NCBI RefSeq assembly: GCF_003664125.1
Contig: NZ_RCCP01000002.1
Coordinates: forward strand, 248,001-312,000
Direction: 5' to 3'
Length of the DNA stretch: 64,000 bases
Source of the DNA: Planococcus citreus
Lineage (GTDB): Bacteria; Bacillota; Bacilli; Bacillales_A; Planococcaceae
Shown here: positions 17,890-25,141 of the stretch, in pieces
How positions within the stretch are numbered: the first letter of the stretch is position 1
How the letters are laid out: the number at the start of each line of letters is the position of its first letter
Program-made: the position numbers and the translations under genes
Notes under the pieces: model-generated
Told to the model about the DNA's origin: nothing
What the model saw: the letters and a program-made list of their open reading frames with translations, nothing else
Databases searched by the model: none

Positions 17890-18663
17890 TTATACCATAT
17901 ATGCAAGGGGTTCTCCCACCTTGACACGGTCGCCGTCATGGATTTTCGCATCAAATTGAAGATGCCCGCCTTCAAAGAATAAAGCGACCGTTGAACCGAA
18001 GCTAAAATAAGCGACTTCCCGGCCTTTTTTCCATTCCTTTCCGAACTCCGTCAATTCGATGGAGTTGACATACATTGCACCGACTTTCACGACCAATACG
18101 CGGCCATGCGGCGTGTCGAGTTCAGTGATGAGCCGGCGGTTGCCGCTGATCGGCGATTTGCCGTAAGTCAGCCCAAGCCGATTGACCGGGTAGGATTTTT
18201 CGCCGAGCATATATTGCTTCACGACTTCGCCGTCTACCGGGCTGTGAATGCGGTGGTAATCTGCCGGCGACAAATAAAGGATCGCATATTGGCCATTTGC
18301 ATAGCGCTTCGCCGATTGCTCGCTGCCGAGCAGTTCAGTTAGTGAATAATTGATGCCTTTGACCTTGAACCGGCTGTCGCCTTGAATAGCGTCATGGATT
18401 TCGAGGCGCCCGTCGACTGGAGAAACCAGTGCGGCATCGGCAACAGGGCGTGCATCTGCTTTTAAATTGCGTGTAAAAAAGTCATGTAAACTCGTGTATT
18501 CGCCGCTCGGCCGCTCGATATCGCCGAGTTCAATTTTATAAGCATTGATGAATCCAGGAATAAGCTTTTGGCTGATAGCTGATTGGGCTAAGCGCTTCAG
18601 CGCAGCAGAACTGGTTTTTCCATTGCCCAATTCGATCATCGATTGGTATAGGCGTTTTTTCAT
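17890..18663 (-). CDS. psd: Phosphatidylserine decarboxylase proenzyme
   Basis: Membrane-associated pyruvoyl enzyme converting phosphatidylserine to phosphatidylethanolamine. The protein has 257 residues. DYHRIHSPVDG holds the catalytic His near 130, and FSFGSTV near 226 holds the GST self-cleavage site that forms the pyruvoyl group. The ATG at 18663 has GGAGGTG upstream. It is divergent from pssA, the preceding pathway step, with a 90-bp gap; in B. subtilis the two are adjacent but at another locus. Confidence 0.97.
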   Translation of the reverse strand: MKKRLYQSMIELGNGKTSSAALKRLAQSAISQKLIPGFINAYKIELGDIERPSGEYTSLHDFFTRNLKADARPVADAALVSPVDGRLEIHDAIQGDSRFKVKGINYSLTELLGSEQSAKRYANGQYAILYLSPADYHRIHSPVDGEVVKQYMLGEKSYPVNRLGLTYGKSPISGNRRLITELDTPHGRVLVVKVGAMYVNSIELTEFGKEWKKGREVAYFSFGSTVALFFEGGHLQFDAKIHDGDRVKVGEPLAYMV

Positions 18664-18713
18664 GCTTGCACCTCCGTCGTTAAAATAGTCTACCATTTTT
18701 TGTCGATTCGCAG

Positions 18714-18719
18714 TATAAT
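18714..18719 (+). promoter_or_regulatory. Putative pssA -10 element
   Basis: A perfect TATAAT lies 34 bp before the pssA start in the psd/pssA divergent gap. The -35 position (18691-18696, TACCAT) is poor, so the call rests mainly on the -10. Confidence 0.4.
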
Positions 18720-18753
18720 TGACGAAAGCCTATCGAAAAAAGGAGCGCTTGCA

Positions 18754-19293
18754 TTGATATTGATCGACAAAATGGACCACACCATTAAACGGCTGAAAAG
18801 CCAGGCAGCCAACACATTGACAATCGGCAATATGGTGTTCGGCGGCGCCTCATTAATGGCGACTTTGAACGAATACTACAGTTATAGTGTGCTGTTTATT
18901 TTTATCGCTGCATTTTTGGATCGTTTTGACGGCATGGTCGCGAGAAAGTACGATCAAGAATCCGAACTCGGCAAACAACTGGACTCCATGGGGGATATCA
19001 TTTCGTTCGGCGTGGCACCGGCATTGCTGATCCATCAGCTCGCTTTACAGGATTTTGGGCTGGCCGGCATGGTGTTCACCGTTATCTATATTTCATGCGG
19101 CGCATTCCGCTTGGCACGCTTTAACATCACCGAATCAAATGGTTATTTCACCGGCTTGCCGATCACCGCTGCCGGAACTGTGCTAACTTTGTCATATTTC
19201 GGGTTCGGACATTGGTCGCCCGCTGTCTATATGTTCATCCTATTGATCTCTTCACTATTGATGATCAGCACGTTTTCATTACGGAAAGTATAA
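18754..19293 (+). CDS. pssA: CDP-diacylglycerol-serine O-phosphatidyltransferase
   Basis: Integral membrane CDP-alcohol phosphotransferase making phosphatidylserine. The signature DG-x2-AR-x8-G-x3-D-x3-D is complete (FDGMVARKYDQESELGKQLD, then SMGD). About five to six hydrophobic helices cover most of the protein. I choose the TTG at 18754, which has AGGAG eight bases upstream (179 residues); the ATG at 18772 is the alternative. It pairs functionally with divergent psd. Confidence 0.94.
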   Translation: MILIDKMDHTIKRLKSQAANTLTIGNMVFGGASLMATLNEYYSYSVLFIFIAAFLDRFDGMVARKYDQESELGKQLDSMGDIISFGVAPALLIHQLALQDFGLAGMVFTVIYISCGAFRLARFNITESNGYFTGLPITAAGTVLTLSYFGFGHWSPAVYMFILLISSLLMISTFSLRKV

Positions 19294-19324
19294 AAGCTGA
19301 GGGCTTGATGCCCTCAGCTTTTTT
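19294..19324. terminator. pssA/mtnN terminator
   Basis: A perfect 11-bp stem AAGCTGAGGGC / GCCCTCAGCTT with a five-base loop and a T run on the plus strand. Four T also follow on the minus strand, so it may serve mtnN too. Confidence 0.92.
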
Positions 19325-19348
19325 GCTTGTTTTGGGATGAAGTTTCTT

Positions 19349-20053
19349 TTATATGCGCTGGAGCATCTTTTCGATGACGCGCAAGACAATTTCCGTCGAG
19401 TGCTTGGCCGCAACCGGGAGGAATTCATCGAACGAGACCGAGGATTCCTTGCCGGCGATATCCGACAAGGCACGGATAACGACAAACGCCGTATCGTATT
19501 GGAAACAGACTTGCGCGACGGCAGCCGCTTCCATTTCCGCTGCTTTCATCTCTGGAAACTGCTGTTTCACCAATGCCACACGTTCGGGATCGCTCATGAA
19601 CGAGTCGCCTGTTGCAATAAGCCCGACGGCATGTTGGTGTTCACCGATCTCATCGACCGCTTGGACCGCCAGTTCGATCAATTCCTTATTGGCGATATAG
19701 GCAGCCGGCATTTGCGGCACTTGCCCGAGCTCATAGCCGAACACTGTCGCGTCGACATCGTGATGGCGCACTTCATCCGAAATGACCACTGCGCCGACTT
19801 CGAGTTCTTCATCAAAGCCGCCGGCAGACCCAATATTCAAGACGAGATCCGGCTTGAACTCCTGCATCAGGATCGTGGTTGTCATCGCCGCATTGACTTT
19901 ACCGATGCCGCTTTTCAACAGGATGAGTTCTTGCCCTTTATATGTACCGGTCGTGAATTCGCTGTTGGCGATTTCACGGACAGATGTGTTCGCTAATTGA
20001 TTGCGCAACAACTCTACTTCTTCTTCCATTGCGCCAATTACACCGATTCTCAT
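19349..20053 (-). CDS. mtnN: 5'-methylthioadenosine/S-adenosylhomocysteine nucleosidase
   Basis: Hydrolyses MTA and SAH to adenine plus thioribosyl products in SAM recycling. The protein has 234 residues, opening MRIGVIGAMEEEVELL. The nucleoside-binding motif is VLNIGSAGGF near 75, and the catalytic Asp lies in VVIRALSDIAGKE near 198. I use the ATG at 20053, with AAGGAG upstream. In B. subtilis it sits in the yrrT-mtnN-mccA-mccB cluster; those neighbours are absent here. Confidence 0.97.
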   Translation of the reverse strand: MRIGVIGAMEEEVELLRNQLANTSVREIANSEFTTGTYKGQELILLKSGIGKVNAAMTTTILMQEFKPDLVLNIGSAGGFDEELEVGAVVISDEVRHHDVDATVFGYELGQVPQMPAAYIANKELIELAVQAVDEIGEHQHAVGLIATGDSFMSDPERVALVKQQFPEMKAAEMEAAAVAQVCFQYDTAFVVIRALSDIAGKESSVSFDEFLPVAAKHSTEIVLRVIEKMLQRI

Positions 20054-20084
20054 TGTATCCGCTCCTTGCATCCATGATTACGCC

Positions 20085-20116
20085 GGAAAAACGGCGCCCT
20101 GTTAATAGGCGCCGTC
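20085..20116 (-). terminator. yrrS terminator overlapping its stop codon
   Basis: ACGGCGCC and GGCGCCGT form a strong stem that includes the last yrrS codons and stop, followed by TTTTT on the minus strand. Confidence 0.8.
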
Positions 20117-20809
20117 CAGCGTTTTAAGTACATCCATTTTCTCAGGCTTCCAACCTTCACCGTCTACCCATTCAAGGTAAACGCGATACTTCTCGGATTG
20201 GTCTTTCGACTGGACTGTCGCGATGGATTTTTGCGGACCGCCGCCATTTTGGACCATCATGACATACATATCATTCTGGGACAAACCGGTAGCATAAGTG
20301 ACCGCTTCAATTTTTTCGTTCCAATCAACCGAGTTTTTCTGGTATGAAGAAACATGGTCGCCGCTCTGGCTTGTGCCGACAGGCTCCCAGCTGGTGTTGA
20401 CGATGGTTTCACTGACGATCGGGTCGTTGGACTCTTCACGTGTAATGGTACCGCCTTTGGTTTCTTCTTCCTCTTCTTCTTTTTCTTTTTCTTCAGCTTC
20501 TTTTTCGGCTGCAGCTTCTTCTTCAGCCTTGGCTTCCTCTTCAGCTTTCTCTTTAGCCTCGAGGTCATTTTCTTCTGCTGTCACTTGCGGATCGTCATCG
20601 CCGCTCGTTTGGCTCTCTGTTTCCGGCGTGGTTTCTGCGGATTCAGGATCTGCTGAATCGTCGCCGCCTCCGAATAGCAATGTCGCCCCGATGATAACCA
20701 CCAAAGTAAATACTAAAGCGATCATGATATTCAGGATGGAATTCGAACGATTTTTATTGTTCTTATTCTTATTCAAACGAGAGGGATAAGATTTTTCTTC
20801 GTTAGACAT
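20102..20809 (-). CDS. yrrS: DUF1510 family membrane protein YrrS
   Basis: A 235-residue protein of unknown biochemical role. A short basic Asn/Lys-rich cytoplasmic N-terminus precedes one membrane helix (about 28-50, LNIMIALVFTLVVIIGATLLF). A long acidic Glu/Lys-rich disordered segment follows (about 55-130). The extracytoplasmic C-terminal domain contains EPVGTSQSGDHVSSY. In B. subtilis yrrS adjoins a penicillin-binding protein gene and greA; only greA is kept here. The Glu/Lys tract is low complexity. Confidence 0.85.
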   Translation of the reverse strand: MSNEEKSYPSRLNKNKNNKNRSNSILNIMIALVFTLVVIIGATLLFGGGDDSADPESAETTPETESQTSGDDDPQVTAEENDLEAKEKAEEEAKAEEEAAAEKEAEEKEKEEEEEETKGGTITREESNDPIVSETIVNTSWEPVGTSQSGDHVSSYQKNSVDWNEKIEAVTYATGLSQNDMYVMMVQNGGGPQKSIATVQSKDQSEKYRVYLEWVDGEGWKPEKMDVLKTLDGAY

Positions 20810-20892
20810 GCAATGCCCCCCTTTACTGTTATTTTATCATATTTAGCCCATGACAAATTTGACGTTTCAACTAAAGTTTTGTTTCATCCATC

Positions 20893-20924
20893 AAAAAAAC
20901 AGCCACTCCCAAAGGAATGGCTGG
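20893..20924 (-). terminator. greA terminator
   Basis: CAGCCATTCC and GGAGTGGCTG pair around TTTG, followed by seven T on the minus strand. Confidence 0.9.
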
Positions 20925-20929
20925 GTGCA

Positions 20930-21406
20930 TCAACCGATCGAAACGATCTTGACTTCCATTTCCCCGCCTGGCGTCAATACTTTCACACGGTCGCCAACAG
21001 TGCGGCCAAGCATGCTTTTGGCGATTGGCGAGTCGTTCGAAATACGCCCTTCCAACGGGTCAGCTTCTGCAGAACCGACGATTGTATAGGCTTCTTCTTC
21101 GCCGTCTGGAATTTCCATAAACGTAACTGTTTTCCCGAGGCGCACGACATCGTTGCCGGCTTCCTCTTCATTTATAATTACCGCATTGCGGATCATGGAT
21201 TCCAATGTAGAAATACGCCCTTCAACAAAGGCTTGGTCTTCCTTGGCGGAATCATATTCGGAGTTCTCGGACAAGTCCCCGAAGCTTCTTGCGACTTTAA
21301 TGCGTTCCACCACTTCTTTGCGTTTGACCGTTTTCAAATAATCCAGTTCATCTTCCAACTTCTGCTTTCCGGCAGCTGTCATCGGAAATTGTTTATCGTT
21401 TGCCAT
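20930..21406 (-). CDS. greA: Transcription elongation factor GreA
   Basis: Binds the RNA polymerase secondary channel and stimulates cleavage of backtracked transcripts. The 158-residue protein has an N-terminal coiled coil (about 1-75, with the catalytic acidic tip [15 protein letters not shown] near 48) and a C-terminal FKBP-like domain ending EVKIVSIG. It lies between udk and yrrS, with its own promoter inside the end of udk. Confidence 0.98.
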   Translation of the reverse strand: MANDKQFPMTAAGKQKLEDELDYLKTVKRKEVVERIKVARSFGDLSENSEYDSAKEDQAFVEGRISTLESMIRNAVIINEEEAGNDVVRLGKTVTFMEIPDGEEEAYTIVGSAEADPLEGRISNDSPIAKSMLGRTVGDRVKVLTPGGEMEVKIVSIG

Positions 21407-21466
21407 ACTCTTCCCACTCCTTCAACTGCTGACTATGGATGCGCTAACACCCGTCAGTCTCGTATC

Positions 21467-21495
21467 ATTCTATTATAAATTTCCAATCTATTCAA
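21467..21495 (-). promoter_or_regulatory. Putative greA promoter
   Basis: Minus-strand TTGAAT (21490-21495, overlapping the udk stop), a 17-bp spacer and TAGAAT (21467-21472). Confidence 0.55.
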
Positions 21496-22111
21496 GAATT
21501 GTTTTAATTTTTGTAACCATTAGATCAATTGCGACTTCGTTTTGGCCGCCTTCCGGGATAATGACGTCTGCATAGCGCTTCGTCGGCTCGATGAATTGAT
21601 TGTGCATCGGGCGGACGACCGTCAAATATTGCTCGATGACCGAGTCGATCGTACGGCCGCGCTCATTGATGTCGCGCATCAAGCGGCGGATGATGCGAAG
21701 GTCCGCATCGGTATCGACAAATAGCTTAATGTCCATCAACTCACGCAGTCGCTCATCTTCCAAGACCAGGATGCCTTCAAGTATGATAACATCTTTCGGG
21801 TCGATCACAATACTTTCTTCTGCACGGGTATGCAAAGCGTAATTATAAATCGGCTTTTCGATCGCACGCCGTTCAAGCAACTCGTTGACATGTTTGATCA
21901 ATAGATCTGTATCGAAAGCGAGCGGATGATCATAGTTGGTCTCAAGTCGCTCTTCAAACGCGAGATGGCTTTGGTCTTTGTAATAGTAATCCTGCTCGAT
22001 GACTACCACGGAATGTTCTTTGAAGACTTCATAGATGGAATTGGTGACACTGGTCTTGCCTGATCCTGAACCGCCAGCGATGCCGATGACGACCGGTCTG
22101 TTTTTAGACAT
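21488..22111 (-). CDS. udk: Uridine kinase
   Basis: Phosphorylates uridine and cytidine in pyrimidine salvage. The 207-residue protein has the P-loop [12 protein letters not shown] at 10-21, a base-binding region around YYYKDQSHL, and a lid with [12 protein letters not shown]. It lies downstream of yrrM by 27 bp. Peptidase genes yrrN and yrrO found here in B. subtilis are missing. Confidence 0.97.
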   Translation of the reverse strand: MSKNRPVVIGIAGGSGSGKTSVTNSIYEVFKEHSVVVIEQDYYYKDQSHLAFEERLETNYDHPLAFDTDLLIKHVNELLERRAIEKPIYNYALHTRAEESIVIDPKDVIILEGILVLEDERLRELMDIKLFVDTDADLRIIRRLMRDINERGRTIDSVIEQYLTVVRPMHNQFIEPTKRYADVIIPEGGQNEVAIDLMVTKIKTILE

Positions 22112-22138
22112 ATACGTTAACTCCTTGTGTTTCGATTT

Positions 22139-22744
22139 TCATTTTTTCTTGCAGACGAGAAGCCCGTCGCCGACTGGCAAAAGCTTGCAGTCGAAGCCGG
22201 GGTGCCCGTCCATGGTTTCACGGAACGAGCGGATGTTGCGGATCATGGTGCGTTTGCGTCTCGGCACTTCTTTAATTGGTTGTTCTGTCATGCCATGCAT
22301 CGACATATTATCGCAATAAATGATGCCGCCTGGAGACAGCAAACTTTCGTATTTATTGAAGAAACGCTCGTACTGCCCTTTGGCTGCGTCGATAAATATG
22401 GCATCGTAAAACGGGGTCAATTCGGCAATATCCAGTTCGAGCGCATCAGCACAGATAGCCTGCACACGCCCTTCGAGCCCCGATTCCAGGATGAATCCAA
22501 GCGCCTTGCTGTGGCGTCCTTCGTCCCGTTCAATCGTGTCGATGCTGACGCCAGGCAAGGCATCCGCCATCCGCAGTGCTGAATAACCGATAGCCGTTCC
22601 CAGTTCAAGCAAACGCTGCGGCTTTTGCTGCTGCAATAATTCCAACAGCTCCCCGATGCCCTGCTCTTCCATGATCGGCACATGATGTTCTGCGGCGTAA
22701 GAGCGCATTGTTTCGAATAAAGCTTCTATTGTTGTACCGGGCAT
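22139..22744 (-). CDS. trmR: SAM-dependent O-methyltransferase YrrM (putative tRNA 5-hydroxyuridine methyltransferase)
   Basis: Class I methyltransferase of 201 residues with the SAM motif LLELGTAIGYSALRMA near 54, the metal-binding acidic motif DAIFIDAAKGQY near 128, and a second metal site around YCDNMSMHG. The B. subtilis homologue YrrM (TrmR) makes 5-methoxyuridine in tRNA; assignment here is by family and position between mltG and udk. Confidence 0.88.
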   Translation of the reverse strand: MPGTTIEALFETMRSYAAEHHVPIMEEQGIGELLELLQQQKPQRLLELGTAIGYSALRMADALPGVSIDTIERDEGRHSKALGFILESGLEGRVQAICADALELDIAELTPFYDAIFIDAAKGQYERFFNKYESLLSPGGIIYCDNMSMHGMTEQPIKEVPRRKRTMIRNIRSFRETMDGHPGFDCKLLPVGDGLLVCKKK

Positions 22745-22828
22745 TGTGGATGTCCGCTCCTTTCATGCTCTAATCCTTCAATTGAACAGAAAAGAAGAAG
22801 GGAAACGGACGCTCCCTTCCTTCTTAGA

Positions 22829-23893
22829 TCAATTTCCGATATGTTCATCGCGGTATTCTAGATGCTGTTCGTAGCTGGTCGAGAAGTAGTTATTGCCTTC
22901 TGAGTCAGCCAGGAAGTACAGATATTCCGTTTGGTTCGGGTCGAGCACCGCTTCAATGGATGATGCGCCGGCAGCGGCGATCGGCCCAGGCGGCAAGCCT
23001 TTATTCGTATAGGTGCTGTAAGGATCTTCGAACTCGTAATCTGAGTTGAACAAGCGGTCCTTATGCTCGCCCATCGCATAAATGACGGTCGGGTCTGTCT
23101 GAAGCGGCATATCTTGGTCTATGCGGTTGTAGAACACGCTCGCGATGGTTTGACGATCTGACTTCGCTGTCGCCTCCTCTTCCAGGAGTGAAGCAAAGGT
23201 CAATAGCCAATGAGGCGATTTTCCCTGTTCCTGCAAGACGCTTTGATATGGTTCGATATTCGCTTTTGTGGCATCGAGCATTTGCTCAATCAATACAGTA
23301 AGCGAAGGACTTTCCTCATAGATCGGGTAAGTCGCAGGGAACAGATAGCCTTCAAGCGCATATCTGACATTCTCGCCTTTGATTTCCTCTGTCAATAAAT
23401 CAGGATATTTGACCATCAATTCATCGATATAGGCTTCATCCTGCACTTGTTCCATAAATTGCTCTGCTGTGTAATCCGTTTTTTCAGCAATCACACGCTC
23501 GGCAATCTCTTCCAAGGTCAAGCCTTCAGGCACATTGATCGTATACAAAGGCTCATGGTAAACTTTCCCAGTTTTCAAACTTTGCGTAATTTCGTCCAAT
23601 GTCATCGATTGGGTCAAGCCATAATTGCCTGCTTGGAATTCCGATTCATTTTTGAACTTGACGTAATACTTGTAAATTCTGGCATCTTTTATGACGCCAT
23701 TCTCTTCAAGCAATGCGGCAATGCTGTCCAGGTTGGAACCGATCGGCACTTCGACATCGATGACTTCCTCTGAATCAGGATCGACAGGCTCGAGCGCGTC
23801 CGTGACATAGCTATAAGCTTGCCATCCGGCCACTGCGACGACTACAAGAAGGACAAGCGCTACGATCAGCACGATACGCCGAACGACTCTCAC
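22829..23893 (-). CDS. mltG: Endolytic murein transglycosylase MltG (intact part of the reading frame)
   Basis: Cleaves nascent glycan strands at the outer face of the membrane. From the GTG at 23893 it has 354 residues: a membrane helix (about 6-26), a LysM-like region (about 45-110) and the YceG catalytic domain with the Glu in LLTFASLLEEEA near 236 and FYNRIDQDMPLQTDPT near 255. The site before GTG 23893 is weak. A well-formed start with AGGGGG lies at 23954 in another frame and joins this frame if one A of an A7 tract (23897-23903) is removed. The protein may therefore be made from the GTG without the cytoplasmic tail, or the tract may be a sequencing or biological slip. Confidence 0.9.
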   Translation of the reverse strand: MRVVRRIVLIVALVLLVVVAVAGWQAYSYVTDALEPVDPDSEEVIDVEVPIGSNLDSIAALLEENGVIKDARIYKYYVKFKNESEFQAGNYGLTQSMTLDEITQSLKTGKVYHEPLYTINVPEGLTLEEIAERVIAEKTDYTAEQFMEQVQDEAYIDELMVKYPDLLTEEIKGENVRYALEGYLFPATYPIYEESPSLTVLIEQMLDATKANIEPYQSVLQEQGKSPHWLLTFASLLEEEATAKSDRQTIASVFYNRIDQDMPLQTDPTVIYAMGEHKDRLFNSDYEFEDPYSTYTNKGLPPGPIAAAGASSIEAVLDPNQTEYLYFLADSEGNNYFSTSYEQHLEYRDEHIGN

Positions 23894-23954
23894 TTCTTTT
23901 TTTCTTTTCCTTCATCCTGTCGAACATCACATCTTTCTTTGACTGCTTTTCCAC
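23894..23954 (-). other. mltG: Out-of-frame 5' coding segment of mltG with A7 frameshift tract
   Basis: A GTG at 23952-23954 with AGGGGG about seven bases upstream opens a frame reading EKQSKKDVMFDRMKEKKK. This is the lysine-rich cytoplasmic tail expected before the MltG membrane helix in Bacillales. At the seven-A run 23897-23903 the frame departs. Skipping one A gives KKKEVRVVRRIVL and joins the main frame exactly. Confidence 0.75.
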
Positions 23955-24003
23955 GGGTGTTCCCCCTCAGCTATTCATCTCTCCAAAACAGAAGGCGATT
24001 CAA

Positions 24004-24042
24004 ACGAAAGGGACGGAATCAAGGTTCAATTCCGTCCCCGTT
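24004..24042 (-). terminator. yrzB terminator
   Basis: A perfect GGGACGGAAT / ATTCCGTCCC stem with a nine-base loop follows the yrzB stop on the minus strand and ends in TTTCGTTT. Confidence 0.75.
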
Positions 24043-24046
24043 ATGG

Positions 24047-24355
24047 TTATTGCTCTTCGTTTTCTTCTTCTTGCTCAAGGAAAGTATTGAGCATTTCTTC
24101 GATCATGTCCCATTCCTCTTCCGTTTCGACCGGGCGAAGTTCGCCGCCGGAAACGTTCTCTTCAGAGTCCAGGTTTTCAGTGAATGAAGATGCGTGGATC
24201 TCGATCTCGCCTTCTTCGTCTTCATCTGCTCCTACCGGGAAATACAAAACGTATGATTTTCCGAAATCTTCCGATTCAAATGTGAACAGCACTTCGAATA
24301 ATTGCTCGTTGCCGTGCTCGTCCACTACTGTAATATGCTCTTGACCATGTTCCAT
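24047..24355 (-). CDS. yrzB: DUF1292 family protein YrzB
   Basis: Small acidic 102-residue protein ([26 protein letters not shown]) with the conserved [10 protein letters not shown] strand near 36 and a very acidic C-terminus. Function is unknown. I use the ATG at 24355, with GAGGTGAC upstream. It always accompanies ruvX and yrzL in this lineage; the ruvX stop lies 13 bp upstream. Confidence 0.92.
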   Translation of the reverse strand: MEHGQEHITVVDEHGNEQLFEVLFTFESEDFGKSYVLYFPVGADEDEEGEIEIHASSFTENLDSEENVSGGELRPVETEEEWDMIEEMLNTFLEQEEENEEQ

Positions 24356-24368
24356 TTGTGTCACCTCA

Positions 24369-24785
24369 TCATTTTTTTGAATCAAGATAGCCTTGCAAAA
24401 TCATCACTGCGGCCATCTTGTCGATCACTTTTTTGCGGTTTTTCCGGCTGACATCGGCAGAAATCAACATTTTCTCTGCTGCCATTGTCGTTAGCCTTTC
24501 ATCCCAAAGCACTACCGGTATATCATATCCTTCTTTTAGCAATGCTGCAAACTTTTCGGAAGCTTCCGCCCGTGGCCCGATTGAGTTGTTCATGTTCTTT
24601 GGATAGCCCACGACCGCTTCCGTTACTTTGTATTCCTTGATCAATTCACCAAGGCGCTCAAGCCCGAACTGGCCGTTCGCCTCGTCGATTTTGACGGTTT
24701 CGATGCCTTGGGCTGTCCAGCCAAGTGCATCACTGATCGCCACTCCGATCGTTTTGGAGCCGACATCCAATCCCATTGTTCGCAT
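24369..24785 (-). CDS. ruvX: Holliday junction resolvase-like RuvX/YqgF
   Basis: RNase H-fold nuclease of 138 residues. [16 protein letters not shown] at 4-19 holds the first catalytic Asp, DERLTT near 98 the Glu, and the C-terminal [14 protein letters not shown] the last Asp. Family members act on Holliday junctions or in pre-16S rRNA maturation; the sequence does not separate these. It is 2 bp from yrzL and part of the yrzL-ruvX-yrzB unit. Confidence 0.94.
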   Translation of the reverse strand: MRTMGLDVGSKTIGVAISDALGWTAQGIETVKIDEANGQFGLERLGELIKEYKVTEAVVGYPKNMNNSIGPRAEASEKFAALLKEGYDIPVVLWDERLTTMAAEKMLISADVSRKNRKKVIDKMAAVMILQGYLDSKK

Positions 24786-24787
24786 AA

Positions 24788-25054
24788 TTATTCCTCGTTA
24801 TTCTTTTTGATATAGAACTTCACCAGTTCTTCCAAAATTTCATCCCGCTCCAGTTTCCGGATCATGTTCCGGGCATCCTGGTGGCGAGGGATATAAGCTG
24901 GATCACCTGAAAGTAGATACCCGACGATCTGATTGATCGGGTTGTAGCCTTTTTCCTCTAGAGCAGCATGGACTTGCAGCATGACCTGCTTTACGTCCTG
25001 CTCCATCGATTCATCGGATGAATCGAATTTCATCGTGCGATCAAATGAGCTCAC
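24788..25054 (-). CDS. yrzL: IreB family regulatory phosphoprotein YrzL
   Basis: Small 88-residue protein. The IreB signature [19 protein letters not shown] is present, and SFDRTMKF near the N-terminus contains the Thr that Ser/Thr kinase IreK phosphorylates in Enterococcus. I use the GTG at 25052-25054, with GAGGTG six bases upstream. It lies between alaS and ruvX, the conserved Bacillales order. Confidence 0.93.
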   Translation of the reverse strand: MSSFDRTMKFDSSDESMEQDVKQVMLQVHAALEEKGYNPINQIVGYLLSGDPAYIPRHQDARNMIRKLERDEILEELVKFYIKKNNEE

Positions 25055-25141
25055 GACAAGCACCTCACTTTCGGAATGTGTATTGGCAATTCGTTCCTCT
25101 TGCTGAATAACATTATAACTGAAAGCGCAGATTTGTTAAAC

